Notes: a model not told the origin generated them from the sequence alone. A stretch of DNA of 64,000 nt from Rhodeus uyekii (GCA_037043235.1 JAWRVZ010000180.1:912001-976000), one strand, 5' to 3'; shown: positions 1 through 10,472, counted from the stretch's first letter. Made by a program: numbers and translations.

Positions 1-23
1 TGGATTCTGCCCAACCCAGAGCT

Positions 24-371
24 ATGAGAAGAGATCCAAGCAAAGGCAACCGTGTTCTTTGTTCAGGTTATTCTGCCAGAACTGACAGGGAAATTATTCA
101 CCAGACTACTGTCAGTACAAATTGCACCGATTGCATCTGTATTGCAGCCTTGTCTCAGCAACAGCGATGGACAGCTTCCTCCGGAAATAACACTGACCTG
201 ATTTGTTTATGTCAAGTACCCTATGACGAGACATTTGATGATGTTGTGGGTTGTGATAACCTGAACTGCAGACTGAAATGGCTGCACTTTAGGTGCATTA
301 ATATGAGTAGGGCACCAAAAGGATCATACTATTGTCCAGAATGTAGTCCAGTGTGTGGCAGGCAAGTTTAA
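24..371 (+). pseudogene. C-terminal PHD-finger fragment, probably transposon-derived
   Basis: A 115-residue open frame ends in a clear PHD zinc finger over about its last 55 residues. The ligands follow the C4HC3 order: a C-x-C pair, a C-x4-C pair, a WLHFRC segment and a final CPEC pair. PHD fingers bind modified or unmodified histone H3 tails. No complete protein lies in the window, so this is either a last exon reaching in from the left edge or a relic. PHD fingers at the C-terminus are known from proteins of some fish DNA transposons (for example ISL2EU/YqaJ types). That link is inference. The residues before the finger are not recognised and the true start is not visible. Confidence 0.6.
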
Positions 372-377
372 AAAAAA

Positions 378-466
378 GTGTTAGATACTGTTAGATACTT
401 GTTAGATACGTGTTAAATACTTGTTAGATACTGTTAGGTACTTGTTAGGTACTGTTAGATATTTGT
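378..466. repeat. Short minisatellite, about 10-11 bp unit
   Basis: The unit is roughly GTTAGATACTT, repeated about eight times with small changes (GTTAGGTACTT, GTTAAATACTT). It directly follows the PHD-finger stop codon. From its end to about 590 I see only AT-rich sequence. Confidence 0.8.
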
Positions 467-589
467 ATGCAAATGTAAAAAAAAAACATATGACAATGTT
501 TAGAATTCACAAGACAAGGATTTATTTGTGACCAATATTTATTAGTGATTTTGTACAAATAGTTCAGGTTCAATGATATGCCATGCAGA

Positions 590-836
590 CATGTATCACA
601 GCTCTGTCATTCCAGTTTGGTCTTTTCGAGTGTCTGTTGACAGCCCTGACACTGCCCCTTTATTGTGTCATGTTATTGTGCAACCCCATCCACCTTGTTA
701 CCTCATTTCTCTTGAGTGTTGTCAGCTGTTCTCAGCTCGTTACCTTTCCTCATGTGTTCCCTATATATAGCCCTTGTGTTTGCAGTCTGGTGTGGTCTTG
801 TTGTCATCCCTGTGTTCCTGTCTGGTCTGTGTTATG
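590..836 (+). mobile_element. Partial LTR-like sequence with a TATA box
   Basis: The segment is pyrimidine-rich and promoter-like, with a TATATATA box at 763-769 followed by a T/C-rich leader. This resembles other LTRs in the window (for example 58293-58648). It is cut on the right exactly where the hAT terminus begins at 837. I could not define its left boundary. LTR assignment is by resemblance only. Confidence 0.4.
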
Positions 837-2640
837 TAGTGATTGCTGTCTGACACCGATGCTCCGACACAAGCTTCAAACTCGATGCACGATTTTTCTT
901 GAACTACTGCTTCGGAGTTTGCTTTGCTTGCAGAAAAACACACATGACCGATGATGTCTCTGAGTGAATCAGGTGACTGGTTCGGACCATTCGACAATGC
1001 TTCGCATTGCGAGAGGCTTCGTGACCCGGGTCTTTGCTGCACACACGCTTCAGCTGTTTTTTGGCACGTAAAATGACTATATAGATGCCCACAATGATGC
1101 ACAAGATGTGGTTTTATTGTAGTAGGAGTTTGCGTTGTTGTTATCATCACTGCATTTGTTTGATCATCATCATGGAACCAGCCAGGAAGAGAACCTGTTC
1201 TCCAATGTGGGAACATTTTCATCTGATCAGTCCTAATAAGGTAGGCGTTTATTATACCTTGGTTATCCTACTGCACCTGGCTTAGGCCAGGTAACTTAAG
1301 CAAAGTTACATAAATGGCTAATACTGTCATTACTGTTGGTACAATAGGTTCCATGATGTATGTGAAGTCAACATTAAGTAGCATTATAGTGATGTATGTA
1401 ATAATTTTGTTTGCATATTGCTGTTTACACAGGTCCAGCGCTTGTTGTGTTCACAGCAATTGGCGTATAATAATATGTCATCAATGCTGAGGCACTTCAA
1501 AGCCAAGCATGAGGGCATGCAGGAGAACACAGATCATGGTAGGCTATATTTATTATACAAATTCTTCCACACAATGATTTATTAAACATTACACTAACGT
1601 GATATCACATAACAGTTGTTTTTGTTTCTGTCTTAGTGGGCCGGAAGGAAGAGCTGGATAAGGCTCTTGTTAATATGCTGGTGAAAAACTCTCAGCCTTT
1701 TTCCATTGTGGATGACCAGGGCTTCAGAGAGTTTGTGGGAAAGCTAGAACCAACATACACTCTGCCATCTAGACAGTCTTTAAAGAAGATGGTGGATGAA
1801 AAATATGACGAGGAGAAGACCATGGTCAAGGCTCAACTGCAGAACTTGGAGGGAGGGAGTCTGACTGCTGATATGTGGACCTCTATTAATATGGATGCGT
1901 ATCTTGCAGTCACTTGTCATTTTGTGCTTGATGATGCAAGGCTGGCCAGAGTACTTTTAGGAGTGCTGCCATTCCCTCAAGACACCACTACTGAAAACAT
2001 TGCAGCTGCCAAGAGGTCTCTCATGGTTGAGTGGGGCGTTGATGGAAAGGTTACATGCCTTGTGACTGATGCTGAAGCAAACATGACCGCCACTGCCAGA
2101 AATTTAGCCATAAGGCATGTAGTGTGCATTGCACATGCACTAAATTTGGTGGTATTATTTGGAAGCTGAAAAATGTGCAACCGCGCTGGAACAGCTCCTC
2201 CTTGATGCTGCAGCGCTTGTATGATGAGAGGCAGACTGTGGGAGCAGAACAGAAGTTAATCCTCTCTCTTCTGATGATTATGAAACAGTAGCTGCTTGTC
2301 TACAAGTGCTGAAACCATTTTACACGGCAACAGTGGAAATGTCCCAGCAGAAGAGTATCGGGGTCAATGGTCATTCCACTGATAAAAATGTTGCTTCACA
2401 CAACTAAGGAATTACTGATCAATATCAACAATGTGACCGCAAAATTGTTGGGACAGAACATGTCTACAATCTTCCTGAATAAATTTGACACACTTGAGAA
2501 CTCAACCGTCCTGTCACTGTCCACACTGCTTGACCTGAGATTTAAATGCATTGGTTTCCGCAGTCAAGACAAAGCACAATATGCGGTGCGACGACTGACT
2601 TCTGAATGTTCTGAATGCTGACTTCTGACTTCTGAACGCT
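837..2640 (+). mobile_element. Decayed hAT DNA transposon, right end missing
   Basis: The left terminus starts TAGTGATTGCTGTCTGACAC and matches the left end of the 1-kb hAT at 30875-31886, which has a TAGTGATG terminus and an 8-bp target duplication. The interior encodes a broken hAT transposase. The right terminal repeat is absent. From about 2650 the sequence belongs to a different retroelement, so the hAT was truncated there. Confidence 0.8.
1172..2621 (+). pseudogene. hAT transposase (ZBED-like), broken
   Basis: Three exons can be read: 1172-1240, 1433-1538 and from 1637. All have GT/AG borders and joining phases that agree. The first two encode the remains of an N-terminal BED zinc finger (MWEHF, then MLRHFKAKHEG). 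The third encodes the RNase H-like core, including TADMWTS, CLVTDAEANM and CIAHALNLVV. The frame stops at 2167, and homology resumes in another frame at about 2370 (VIPLIKMLLHTTKELL). The C-terminal dimerisation region is not found. A hAT transposase would cut and rejoin DNA at the element ends. This one cannot be made intact. Confidence 0.85.
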
Positions 2641-2680
2641 GATGAGGCTGTATCTTGCCATATAAAGACTTGCCATCCCA

Positions 2681-3430
2681 GTGGACAACCTAATCAAAGA
2701 GATCGTTTCAGCCTTCACGATCGGTCCTTTTAACGCTTCATCTTTCCCGAGTTTCCATATCAGCCCTATTGGAGTGGCTACCAGAAATGTTCAGGTAAAA
2801 ACACCTAATAATCGATCTCTCAGCACCGCACAATTGTCCGTACCCAAGCGTAAACGGCTATTCCTCTCGAAGAATACTCTCTACATTACCACAATATCGA
2901 AACTCCAGTTCGAGACACTTGGCTCGCAAAAATCAACATCACTTCAGCTTTCAAAGCGATGCTCATCCACCCAGATCTTGGCATCTTTTCAGAGCGCGCT
3001 GGCGCAAAGTGTTCTACTTCCGTCCGCCTAACGTTCGGGTGCAAAAGCAGCCCAAAGAAATCGTACATGTTATCAGAAGCAATTTGTTGGATCCTGTCAA
3101 ACAAGCATCTAATTCCTTACAACATCCACCTGCTCGACAACTTCCTAATTATCTCGCCTCCCGGTTCCATCCCAGCCGCCCATCTTCTCACAGTTCAAGT
3201 TTTTGCCAAGCTCGAAATACCAACCACCCAGGATAAAACAGGTCCAGTCACATCTATCGACTTTTCTGGGCATCAACCCAAATTCAGCAAAAAACGCAAC
3301 CAACCAACCCAGATCCCTGACAATCAATAACTCCCGAAATACTCTCCAAATGCAACTTCACCCAACACAGATTTTTCCACCCCATAAATACTGCCCGCAC
3401 CCTAGACGCTACGGTCATACTGGCTTTTCG
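2681..3430 (+). pseudogene. Reverse transcriptase relic of a DIRS/Ngaro-type retrotransposon
   Basis: Three overlapping frames carry consecutive pieces of one RT: FTIGPFNASSFPSFHISPIG at 2681, then LTFGCKSSPKKSYMLSEAIC and LLDNFLIISPPG from about 3030. The last piece corresponds to the catalytic LLDDFLI motif, with one Asp changed to Asn. At least two frameshifts and several stops are present. The motif spelling resembles tyrosine-recombinase retrotransposons of fish rather than LINEs or gypsy, but the subfamily (Ngaro versus DIRS) is not settled. No recombinase domain was found nearby. Confidence 0.6.
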
Positions 3431-5029
3431 GACCCCTTTTAGATGCTCAGAACTCACCAGCACACAGGAGTTGCATTCGATCAAACCAATCTCTCATCAA
3501 AGAAGCCCAACAAACACTCACCAACTAAAGTGTCAGCTTGTTTTCACAAACTCAAACCTATAATCCCACCTCATTAGTAGGAACCTTTCCATCGTAACCG
3601 CTGCAGCAGCATCTATCTACTTGCCAACAAGGTCCAACTCCACGATTCTACCACCCCAGCTCCCATAGAGCTTATTTCTCCATCCAGATGGCTCCATTAC
3701 TTCAGCAACATCATTCTTCCTCCAGTTTCCTCCACTGCTGCAGCAGAGGGGCACCCACAGGACCTCAGTCTCTCCAGAAATGGCTTTCACTGCCACAGAA
3801 ACAACAGAAGATAAGGAAAAAGACAATCTCCACCATCCAACACGTGATAAGTTTCCAGAGGAAGTTCTCCACTACCACAGCAGTGACGCACATCCATGCT
3901 CCCGCATGAGCTCAGTCCTAATGGAAACTATTCCACTGCCGCCTCCATTGCCGCAGCAATGATGTTCCCCCACACTCCCGCAGGAGTCAGCCAAGGGGAA
4001 ATTATCCCACTGCCGCAGCAGTGATGCTATGTTCATCCTGGCCTTTCGGATTCCTCAGATGCTCAGAACTCACCGTCACATCCAGCTTAAACCAAAAGTA
4101 CATCCTACAATTTCTGATTTGTCTGTACTGGACAAAGAATCTCTTATTTTCATCAAACAAAGCAAGACCTACTTAAAAAAGCCACTTCATCTACATCTTC
4201 AATCTACCAATCCAGCCATAACAAACCCTCTCAGCCTACCTCCATTTCAGAAAACTCACAGGTCAAACTACCGTCCGACCCACTCTTCAACCGCCCCATC
4301 TCACGTTTCTGGTTCCAAAAACACCTTAAAGTTATGCTACTCCAAACTGGCTTCCGAACAGACCAATTTTACACTCACATTTGCATTTGTGCATTTGGTG
4401 GACGCTTTTGTCCAGGGCGACTTGCACTGAATTCGAGGGACACATTGGGTCGGTCCTTGCTTTCCCTGCGAGCTCATGACCTTGGTGTTGTAGGCACCAC
4501 TCTCCACTGATTGAGCTACAGGAAAGAGCTCCAGCCACTCTTTCTGCATAGGTGCAGCCACCACGGCTGCACAAAATTTTCCCAACAGCAGATACAAGCA
4601 CCGTGGTGGATACAAGAGACAACCACTGCCGCTGGTCTTCAGAAGCTTAAGAGCTACATCCGATCAGACAGATCACATCAAACAAGCCCAGCAAGCTCTC
4701 ATCAGTTAATATCTGCTCCTCCCCACGTACTAACTTCACGGCCAAAGCTTTTCCACTGCCGCAGCAGTGATGCTCCAGAAGGAACTCAGCCCTGGAAACC
4801 CCTCCATTGCCGCAGCAATGATGTTCCCCCACACTCCCGCAGGAGTCAGCCTATGGGGAAATTATGCCACTGCCGCAGCAGTGAGGCTCCCGCAGGAGCT
4901 CAGTTCTGAACTTGCTTCCATTACCGCAGCAACGATGTTCCCCACACTCCCGCAGAAGTCAGCCTACGGGGATCCCACGACCGCGGAGTCTAGCCGGAGA
5001 GGCTCCAAAGAACTGACGACATCAGTTAG
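3430..5029 (+). repeat. Non-coding region with spaced direct repeats
   Basis: About 95 bp at 3932-4026 recurs at 4794-4888. A 20-bp unit, CCACTGCCGCAGCAGTGATG, occurs there and elsewhere with variants (near 3943, 4007, 4756, 4803, 4868 and 4918). A second pair lies at 3415-3455 and 4036-4075 (GATGCTCAGAACTCACC). Split direct repeats downstream of the polymerase are typical of Ngaro-type elements, so this is probably the 3' part of the RT relic before it. No reading frame here looks real. The L2 LINE inserted at 5029. Confidence 0.5.
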
Positions 5030-5200
5030 GCAAGGCAAGGCAAGGCAAGTTTATTTGTATAGCACATTTCATACACAATGGTAATTCAAAGTGCTTTACA
5101 TAAAGAAGAATGATAAAAGTAAAACATTAAAAATGATTAAAAGAATAAAAAGATAATACGTATAAAATAAAATGCAAACAGTTCGGACATAGCACAGTGC

Positions 5201-8200
5201 TCAATCTGCAAATGCATAGGTAAAAAGATGTGTTTTGAGTCTTGATTTGAATGTGGCTACTGTTGGAGCACACCTGATCTCTTCTGGAAGCTGGTTCCAG
5301 CTGCGGCTGGCGTAACAGCTAAAAGCAGACTCTCCTTGCTTTGAGTGAACCCTGGGTATTACTAAGTGACTTGATCCTGATGATCTTAGTGATCTGTTAG
5401 GTTTATATTCTATGAGCATATCTGCAATGTATTGAGGTCCTAGGCCATTGAGTGATTTATAAACAAGTAACAGTACTTTAAAATGAATTCTAAATTTAAC
5501 TGGAAGCCAGTGCAAGGACCTAAGGACTGGTGTGATGTGTTCATATTTTCTGGTTCTGCTCAGAATCCTGGCAGCAGCATTCTGTACGAGCTGCAGCTGT
5601 CTTATGGTCTTTTTGGGAAGGCCGGTGAGGAGCCCATTACAATAATCCACCCTGCTGGTGATGAAAGCATGAACAAGTTTCTCTAAGTCTTGATTGGAGA
5701 CAAAGCATCTAATTCTTGCAATATTTTTGAGATGATAATATGCTGATTTAGTTATTGTTTTTACATGGCTACTGAAACTCAGGTCTGACTCCAAAATCAC
5801 ACCAAGATTCCTGACCTGATTTTTAGTTGTTTGACCCCTAGAGTGAAGGTATGCGTTCACTTTGAGAACTTCATCTTTGTTTCCAAATGCAATGACTTCA
5901 GTTTTGTCTTTGTTTAACTGAAGGAAGTTTAGGCACATCCAGTTTTTAATTTCATCAATGCATTGACACAGGGAGTCAATGGGGCTGTAATCATTAGGTG
6001 ATAACGCAAGGTAAATCTGGGTGTCATCTGCATAGCTGTGATATGCAATTTGGTTCTTTCTCATTATTTGGCTCAGTGGCAGCATATATAAGTTGAACAG
6101 GAGGGGTGCAAGTATTGAACCTTGAGGGACTCCGCATGTCATGGATGTCCACTCAGACTTATGGTCACCGATACTCACATAATAACCTCTCCCTTCTAAG
6201 TATGACCTGAACCATTTAAGAACCATCTCAGAAAGCCCAACCCAGTTTTCCAGCCTGTCAAGGAGAATGTTGTGATCTATGGTGTCAAACGCAGCACTGA
6301 GGTCGAGTAAAACCAGCACTGATAATTTACCTGAATCTGTGTTAAGTCGAATATCATTTATTATCTTTATGAGTGCTGTCTCTGTGCTGTGATGTGGTCG
6401 GAAACCAGACTGAAAGTTGTCAAAGTATCCATTCAAGCTTAAGAACTTGTTCAGCTGATTGAAAACAACTTTTTCAATGATCTTGCCAATGAAAGGTAGA
6501 TTTGAGATTGGTCTGTAATTGCTCAATATGATGTTATCCAGATTGCTCTTTTTCAGAAGGGGCTTAACAACTGCAGTTTTTAGGGAATTTGGAAAAGTCC
6601 CAGAAAGAAGTGAGGCATTTACCACTTCTAGGATATCTGCTTCTAAACAGTTAAACACGCTTTTGAAAAAAGATGTGGGAAGTATGTCAAGGGCGCAAGT
6701 TGATGTTTTAAGGTGCTGTACTGTTTCTTCCAAAATTTTACCATCAATTGCTTCGAAAACAGACATAATAGCTACTTTCTGAGATTGTGGTCTGATCTGT
6801 TTTACCCCAGTGCAGCTCAAGGTTGTGCTGATCGCCTTTCTGATATTATTTATTTTCTCAGAGAAGAAGGAAGCAAACTCACAGCATTTGCTGTCTGAGA
6901 GCATTTCACTGGGAATCTGACTTGGGGGATTTGTTAGTCTCTCTACAGTAGCAAAAAGAGTGCGGGTGTTGTTTAAGTTTCTGTTTATAATATTTGAGAA
7001 GAAGGTCTGTCTAGCTTTGCCTAGTTCCACATTGAAAGCATGAAGGTTATCTTTATAGATGTTATAGTGGATTTCAAGATTTGTCTTTCGCCACATGCGC
7101 TCAGCTTTTCTGCATTGTCTTTTCATATTTTGCACTGCTGTTGAGTTCCTCCAGGGTGATTTTTGTCTGCCACTCTTCTTCCTGACTTTCACAGGAGCAA
7201 TGTTATCAATAACATTCTGAACTTTTGAGTTAAAAGAATCAAGAAGAAAATCAACAGAGTCTGCAGATATGCTTGGTGTTAAAGATATAGCCTTCATAAA
7301 CAGAGCACTAGTATTCTCATTTAAGCATCGCTTTTTGACCGAGATAGATCTAGCTTCAACAGTCGGAGAGATCAATATATCAAAGAAAATACAGAAATGA
7401 TCTGATAGAGCTACATCCTTAATGACAATGGATGAGATGTTTAGACCCTTACTGATAATTAAATCTAGTGTATGTCCTCGATTGTGTGTGGGTCTATGTA
7501 CATGCTGAGTCAGATCAAAAGTATTCAAAACTGTTAGAATTTCTTTTGCCATTTTGGATTCTGCATTTTCTATGTGGATGTTAAAGTCCCCAGTAATAGC
7601 AAGACAGTCAAACTCTGAGGAAGTTGCTGATAACAGTTCTGTAAAGTCCTCCACAAAGGCTGGAGAGTATTTTGGAGGCCTGTAAATGACTAAAAGTAGA
7701 ATGCGAGGAGCACCTTTTATCACAATACCCAAATATTCAAAAGACAAGTAATCACCAAATGACACTTGCTTGCATTGATAGACATCTTTAAATAGAGCAG
7801 CTTCACCTCCACCTCTCCTAACAGCTCTGCAGACACTCATAAAAGTAAAGTTGGGAGGGGCTGTTTCATTCAGGATTGTTGAACTGCAACTGTCTTCAAG
7901 CCATGTTTCATTTAGAAGCATAAAATCTAGATTGTTTGTGGTTATTAAATCATTGACTAGAAGTGATTTATTTTTAAGTGAACGGATGTTTAAAAGTGCT
8001 AACTTAACAGTCTTACTTTCTGTCTCTACAGTAATCTTAGTTTGGCGTGTAATATGCAACAGATTAAGTGGGTTTGCCAAACGGTTTGAGAAGGCCTTTG
8101 GCTTTCTATCACGTAATAAAACTGAAATAGCGAAAGCAACAGGCACACTGGGTTCCCGCTTGTTCTGTAAACATTTGATAAAGTCACTGTTATCATAGCA

Positions 8201-8212
8201 GGGACCCGGCAC
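5201..8212 (-). CDS. L2 LINE ORF2: endonuclease-reverse transcriptase
   Basis: This is an open frame of about 1000 codons. The N-terminal APE-type endonuclease spans roughly residues 70-285 (NETWLE with the metal-binding Glu at about 102, ITGDFNIH, LSDHF). The RT follows, with SGFRPHHSTETALI, LDLSAAFDTIDH, GVPQGSILAPLLFN and the catalytic YADD. It nicks DNA and copies its RNA at the nick. The frame begins with a GTG codon. The first ATG is at about residue 98, inside the endonuclease. It lies in the same frame as ORF1, separated only by TGA (8216-8218) and one TGT codon. Expression by readthrough or reinitiation, or a single nonsense mutation in a fused protein, are all possible. Confidence 0.92.
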   Translation of the reverse strand: MPGPCYDNSDFIKCLQNKREPSVPVAFAISVLLRDRKPKAFSNRLANPLNLLHITRQTKITVETESKTVKLALLNIRSLKNKSLLVNDLITTNNLDFMLLNETWLEDSCSSTILNETAPPNFTFMSVCRAVRRGGGEAALFKDVYQCKQVSFGDYLSFEYLGIVIKGAPRILLLVIYRPPKYSPAFVEDFTELLSATSSEFDCLAITGDFNIHIENAESKMAKEILTVLNTFDLTQHVHRPTHNRGHTLDLIISKGLNISSIVIKDVALSDHFCIFFDILISPTVEARSISVKKRCLNENTSALFMKAISLTPSISADSVDFLLDSFNSKVQNVIDNIAPVKVRKKSGRQKSPWRNSTAVQNMKRQCRKAERMWRKTNLEIHYNIYKDNLHAFNVELGKARQTFFSNIINRNLNNTRTLFATVERLTNPPSQIPSEMLSDSKCCEFASFFSEKINNIRKAISTTLSCTGVKQIRPQSQKVAIMSVFEAIDGKILEETVQHLKTSTCALDILPTSFFKSVFNCLEADILEVVNASLLSGTFPNSLKTAVVKPLLKKSNLDNIILSNYRPISNLPFIGKIIEKVVFNQLNKFLSLNGYFDNFQSGFRPHHSTETALIKIINDIRLNTDSGKLSVLVLLDLSAAFDTIDHNILLDRLENWVGLSEMVLKWFRSYLEGRGYYVSIGDHKSEWTSMTCGVPQGSILAPLLFNLYMLPLSQIMRKNQIAYHSYADDTQIYLALSPNDYSPIDSLCQCIDEIKNWMCLNFLQLNKDKTEVIAFGNKDEVLKVNAYLHSRGQTTKNQVRNLGVILESDLSFSSHVKTITKSAYYHLKNIARIRCFVSNQDLEKLVHAFITSRVDYCNGLLTGLPKKTIRQLQLVQNAAARILSRTRKYEHITPVLRSLHWLPVKFRIHFKVLLLVYKSLNGLGPQYIADMLIEYKPNRSLRSSGSSHLVIPRVHSKQGESAFSCYASRSWNQLPEEIRCAPTVATFKSRLKTHLFTYAFAD

Positions 8213-8215
8213 ACA

Positions 8216-9817
8216 TCACTGAGAGCTTTTATCAGTTGTTTTTGGTTCACCTAGAACAGATGGAGGATGGTGAGGGCCCTGGCGTTGTGGTAGCGGCCGA
8301 AGAGCTCTCGCAGGAGGAATGGGAGGTTGAGCTGGGCTCACAGGCTTTGGTGGTTGTGGAGCTCGCCGCTTTTTTGTTGATGTCTGGGGGCTCGCAGCAA
8401 AAGAGTGGGCGAGTTTGGTTCCAGCATACACCAGTTCCTCCATTTTCTCAGAGAAACACAGCAGGGGGGATGCTGGGGAGAGGGATAATGTATCCGGTGA
8501 GAGAGGCTGTTGCTCTGGTGTTACTGGTGGCTGTAATATGTTGTCCTGGCCCTGGCTGTTTTCCCGAAAGTCGTCCTTGGCTGCTGAAACTTGGAGCAGT
8601 TCTAACACGTCACTGTCTATCGGTGAGCTCTCTGGGCAGGGCTCAGTCAGGATTGTGTCCGTGAACAGTGGTTGTTGTGGCTGCGTGGTGTTATCGCTGT
8701 CCTTGTGGGATGTGTCAGCCGCATGTCCATTCAGGTGCTGAAATGAAGTCCTGTGGTCAGCTGTACTCTGTCCAGGTGTGTTTGTGCCATTCAGATTAGG
8801 TGGATTTGCACACACTGCTGAAGGATGATGGAGGGAGAAGTAGATATTGTCCTTTAGCACTCTTGAGCCCAGTTTGTTTGGGTGTAGGCCATCATGTGTG
8901 AACAACTGTCTCTGACTCCAAAACAGATTGAAGTTGTCGATGAAATTCAGTCCCTTTAAGTTGCAGGTTTTTTGCAGCCATGTATTAAGCCCAAGCAAAC
9001 GTGTAAATCTATTTGTTCCTCTTGCTGGGAGTGGTCCACTGATGAACGACTGAACTTTTAGACTTCTGAGCATTTCAAAAAGTTCATTGAAATCCCTTTT
9101 AAGGAGTTCTGACTGCTCCTTCCGAATATCATTCTTTCCCACATGGATGATTAGTCGGTTTGCAGTTTTATATTTCATCAGAATGCTCTTAAGTTCCTTG
9201 TTTACATCAGAAACTGTTGCTTGTGGAAGGCAGCATGTAGTTGTATCCCTGCTGCTAATATTTCTGATAATAGAGTCACCCACTATCAGAGTCCTGGGCT
9301 CGGCTGCTCTAAGAGCTGAGTGTCGCTGTCTGCTCCACCTTGAGCGGCAGTTAGCATCGGTGTTAGCTGCTAGCTGATTTGATCTGTGTCCGATCATGTT
9401 TGGGGATTCCTCAACCACATTCATCATGTCTGGAGATTCCTCACTCACATTCATTAACACTTCAAATCTGTTCTCCAGATGTATTGGTGGTGGTAGGGAG
9501 CTAGTGTTTGGGGTAGAAGACGCTACAAAATGCGATACTCGAGACAATCTGATGTCTCGAGTGCCTTTGGGTCTCGCTCCCTGTTTGTGCCATCGATTAG
9601 TATGTTGATCATTTTCGGCACTCAGTATGGCCTGTTTAGGAGCATTAGATTCATGGGACTCACCGGCTGTGTGCTGGGGACGTCCATGATGAAGCTCTGT
9701 TGTGTGTTCCGTCTGGTTTGGTAGTCCCACAAGTAGCTTTGTTTCAAGAACTGCAATCCTTTGTAGAAGTCTGTGGCAGTTTGTGCAGCAGGTAGATTCT
9801 TCAACCAGAGGAGGCAT
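8216..9817 (-). CDS. L2 LINE ORF1: coiled-coil / SGNH-esterase protein
   Basis: I chose ATG 9815-9817 (MPPLVEES), which gives 533 residues. The frame stays open up to 9970 but without another ATG. A short Cys-containing helix (CCTNCHRLLQRIAVLETKLL) near the start could be a coiled coil. The middle holds an SGNH/GDSL-type hydrolase fold with its blocks in order: LIVGDSIIR (nucleophile Ser), HVGKNDI (Asn block) and DGLHPN (Asp-His). ORF1 esterases occur in L2 and CR1 LINEs and are thought to act in RNP formation or membrane/lipid contact. The C-terminus is Pro-rich. It ends at TGA 8216-8218, in the same frame as ORF2. Confidence 0.88.
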   Translation of the reverse strand: MPPLVEESTCCTNCHRLLQRIAVLETKLLVGLPNQTEHTTELHHGRPQHTAGESHESNAPKQAILSAENDQHTNRWHKQGARPKGTRDIRLSRVSHFVASSTPNTSSLPPPIHLENRFEVLMNVSEESPDMMNVVEESPNMIGHRSNQLAANTDANCRSRWSRQRHSALRAAEPRTLIVGDSIIRNISSRDTTTCCLPQATVSDVNKELKSILMKYKTANRLIIHVGKNDIRKEQSELLKRDFNELFEMLRSLKVQSFISGPLPARGTNRFTRLLGLNTWLQKTCNLKGLNFIDNFNLFWSQRQLFTHDGLHPNKLGSRVLKDNIYFSLHHPSAVCANPPNLNGTNTPGQSTADHRTSFQHLNGHAADTSHKDSDNTTQPQQPLFTDTILTEPCPESSPIDSDVLELLQVSAAKDDFRENSQGQDNILQPPVTPEQQPLSPDTLSLSPASPLLCFSEKMEELVYAGTKLAHSFAASPQTSTKKRRAPQPPKPVSPAQPPIPPARALRPLPQRQGPHHPPSVLGEPKTTDKSSQ

Positions 9818-10085
9818 ATTATTTAGTGTAGGCAGCTGTGTTTTCCCTTCTCCGGAATGTAAGCTGATGGCTGCCGTCAATGGGAGGCTGGTTTGAGAAA
9901 AATTCCCCTTTTTTGTTGCAATTCTTCCAGTTAGAAACTTTGTTGGTGCCAATATTTGTCGTTTGAGCACTGTGCTGATTTGCTGAAGTTAAAATTTGGA
10001 GATAAAATATAAAAGCAATAGAGCAAAGCGCAGAGCTGTAAGCAAGAGCGTCCGAACAGTAGCAAAGCAGGAAGACATTTCCCCT

Positions 10086-10350
10086 AGTTAGTAACCGATA
10101 AGCGCCCCCCACTTCCACAGAGGTACCCCTATGCTCCAGGAACCAGGTCTCCAACCAACTCGTCTTCTTGCTACACGTCGAACAACAAACACATCTCCAA
10201 TGCAAAGCAAACCATCTCCTCTGTACCTCAAGCCATCTACAACCAACATAAACAACAAACTCCCTCCCAAGAACCCACCCAGCTTCACCTCGCCATTTTT
10301 TGGGGGTCACCAACTCCTTCCTAGCGGCTGTCCGACTGGATCTTTGCAAT
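10086..10350. other. Flank of the L2 insertion, no gene recognised
   Basis: This sequence is C/A-rich like 3400-5029 and probably continues the older retroelement that the L2 split. Open frames on both strands are short and unlike any family I know. Confidence 0.4.
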
Positions 10351-10354
10351 TTTT

Positions 10355-10472
10355 GGGGGAGTGCTCCAGGTTCGGGCCAAATACCGAGCTCGGAGCCCTC
10401 TCCTCGGACAGCATGCCAAATACGCATACCTTTACTGCTCCTGAATCATTGATAAGTGTGAACTCGTGAAAT
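10355..10472. repeat. Direct repeat copy 1 (118 bp)
   Basis: It starts GGGGGAGTGCTCCAGGTTCG and ends at GAACTCGTGAAAT. The second copy is at 10681-10799 in the same orientation, with about three to five differences. The spacing and the TATA box (TATATAAA near 10577) between the copies suggest terminal or split repeats of a retroelement. Confidence 0.75.

Larger units (their letters stand above)
5030..10085 (-). mobile_element. Full-length L2-clade LINE
   Basis: The element has a 5' UTR of about 270 bp, ORF1 with an esterase domain, ORF2 with endonuclease and RT, and a short 3' UTR ending in a GGCAA-type tandem tail (TTGCC in element sense). Both flanks carry AGTTAG (5024-5029 and 10086-10091), which I read as the target-site duplication. 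The left flank and the right flank would rejoin without a gap. Both frames are open over their whole length, so the copy is young. It splits an older retroelement region. Confidence 0.85.

Noticed and set aside
8236..8741. Plus-strand frames of 142 and 108 codons
   Set aside because: They lie opposite L2 ORF1 and have no family features. They are shadows of the real minus-strand frame.
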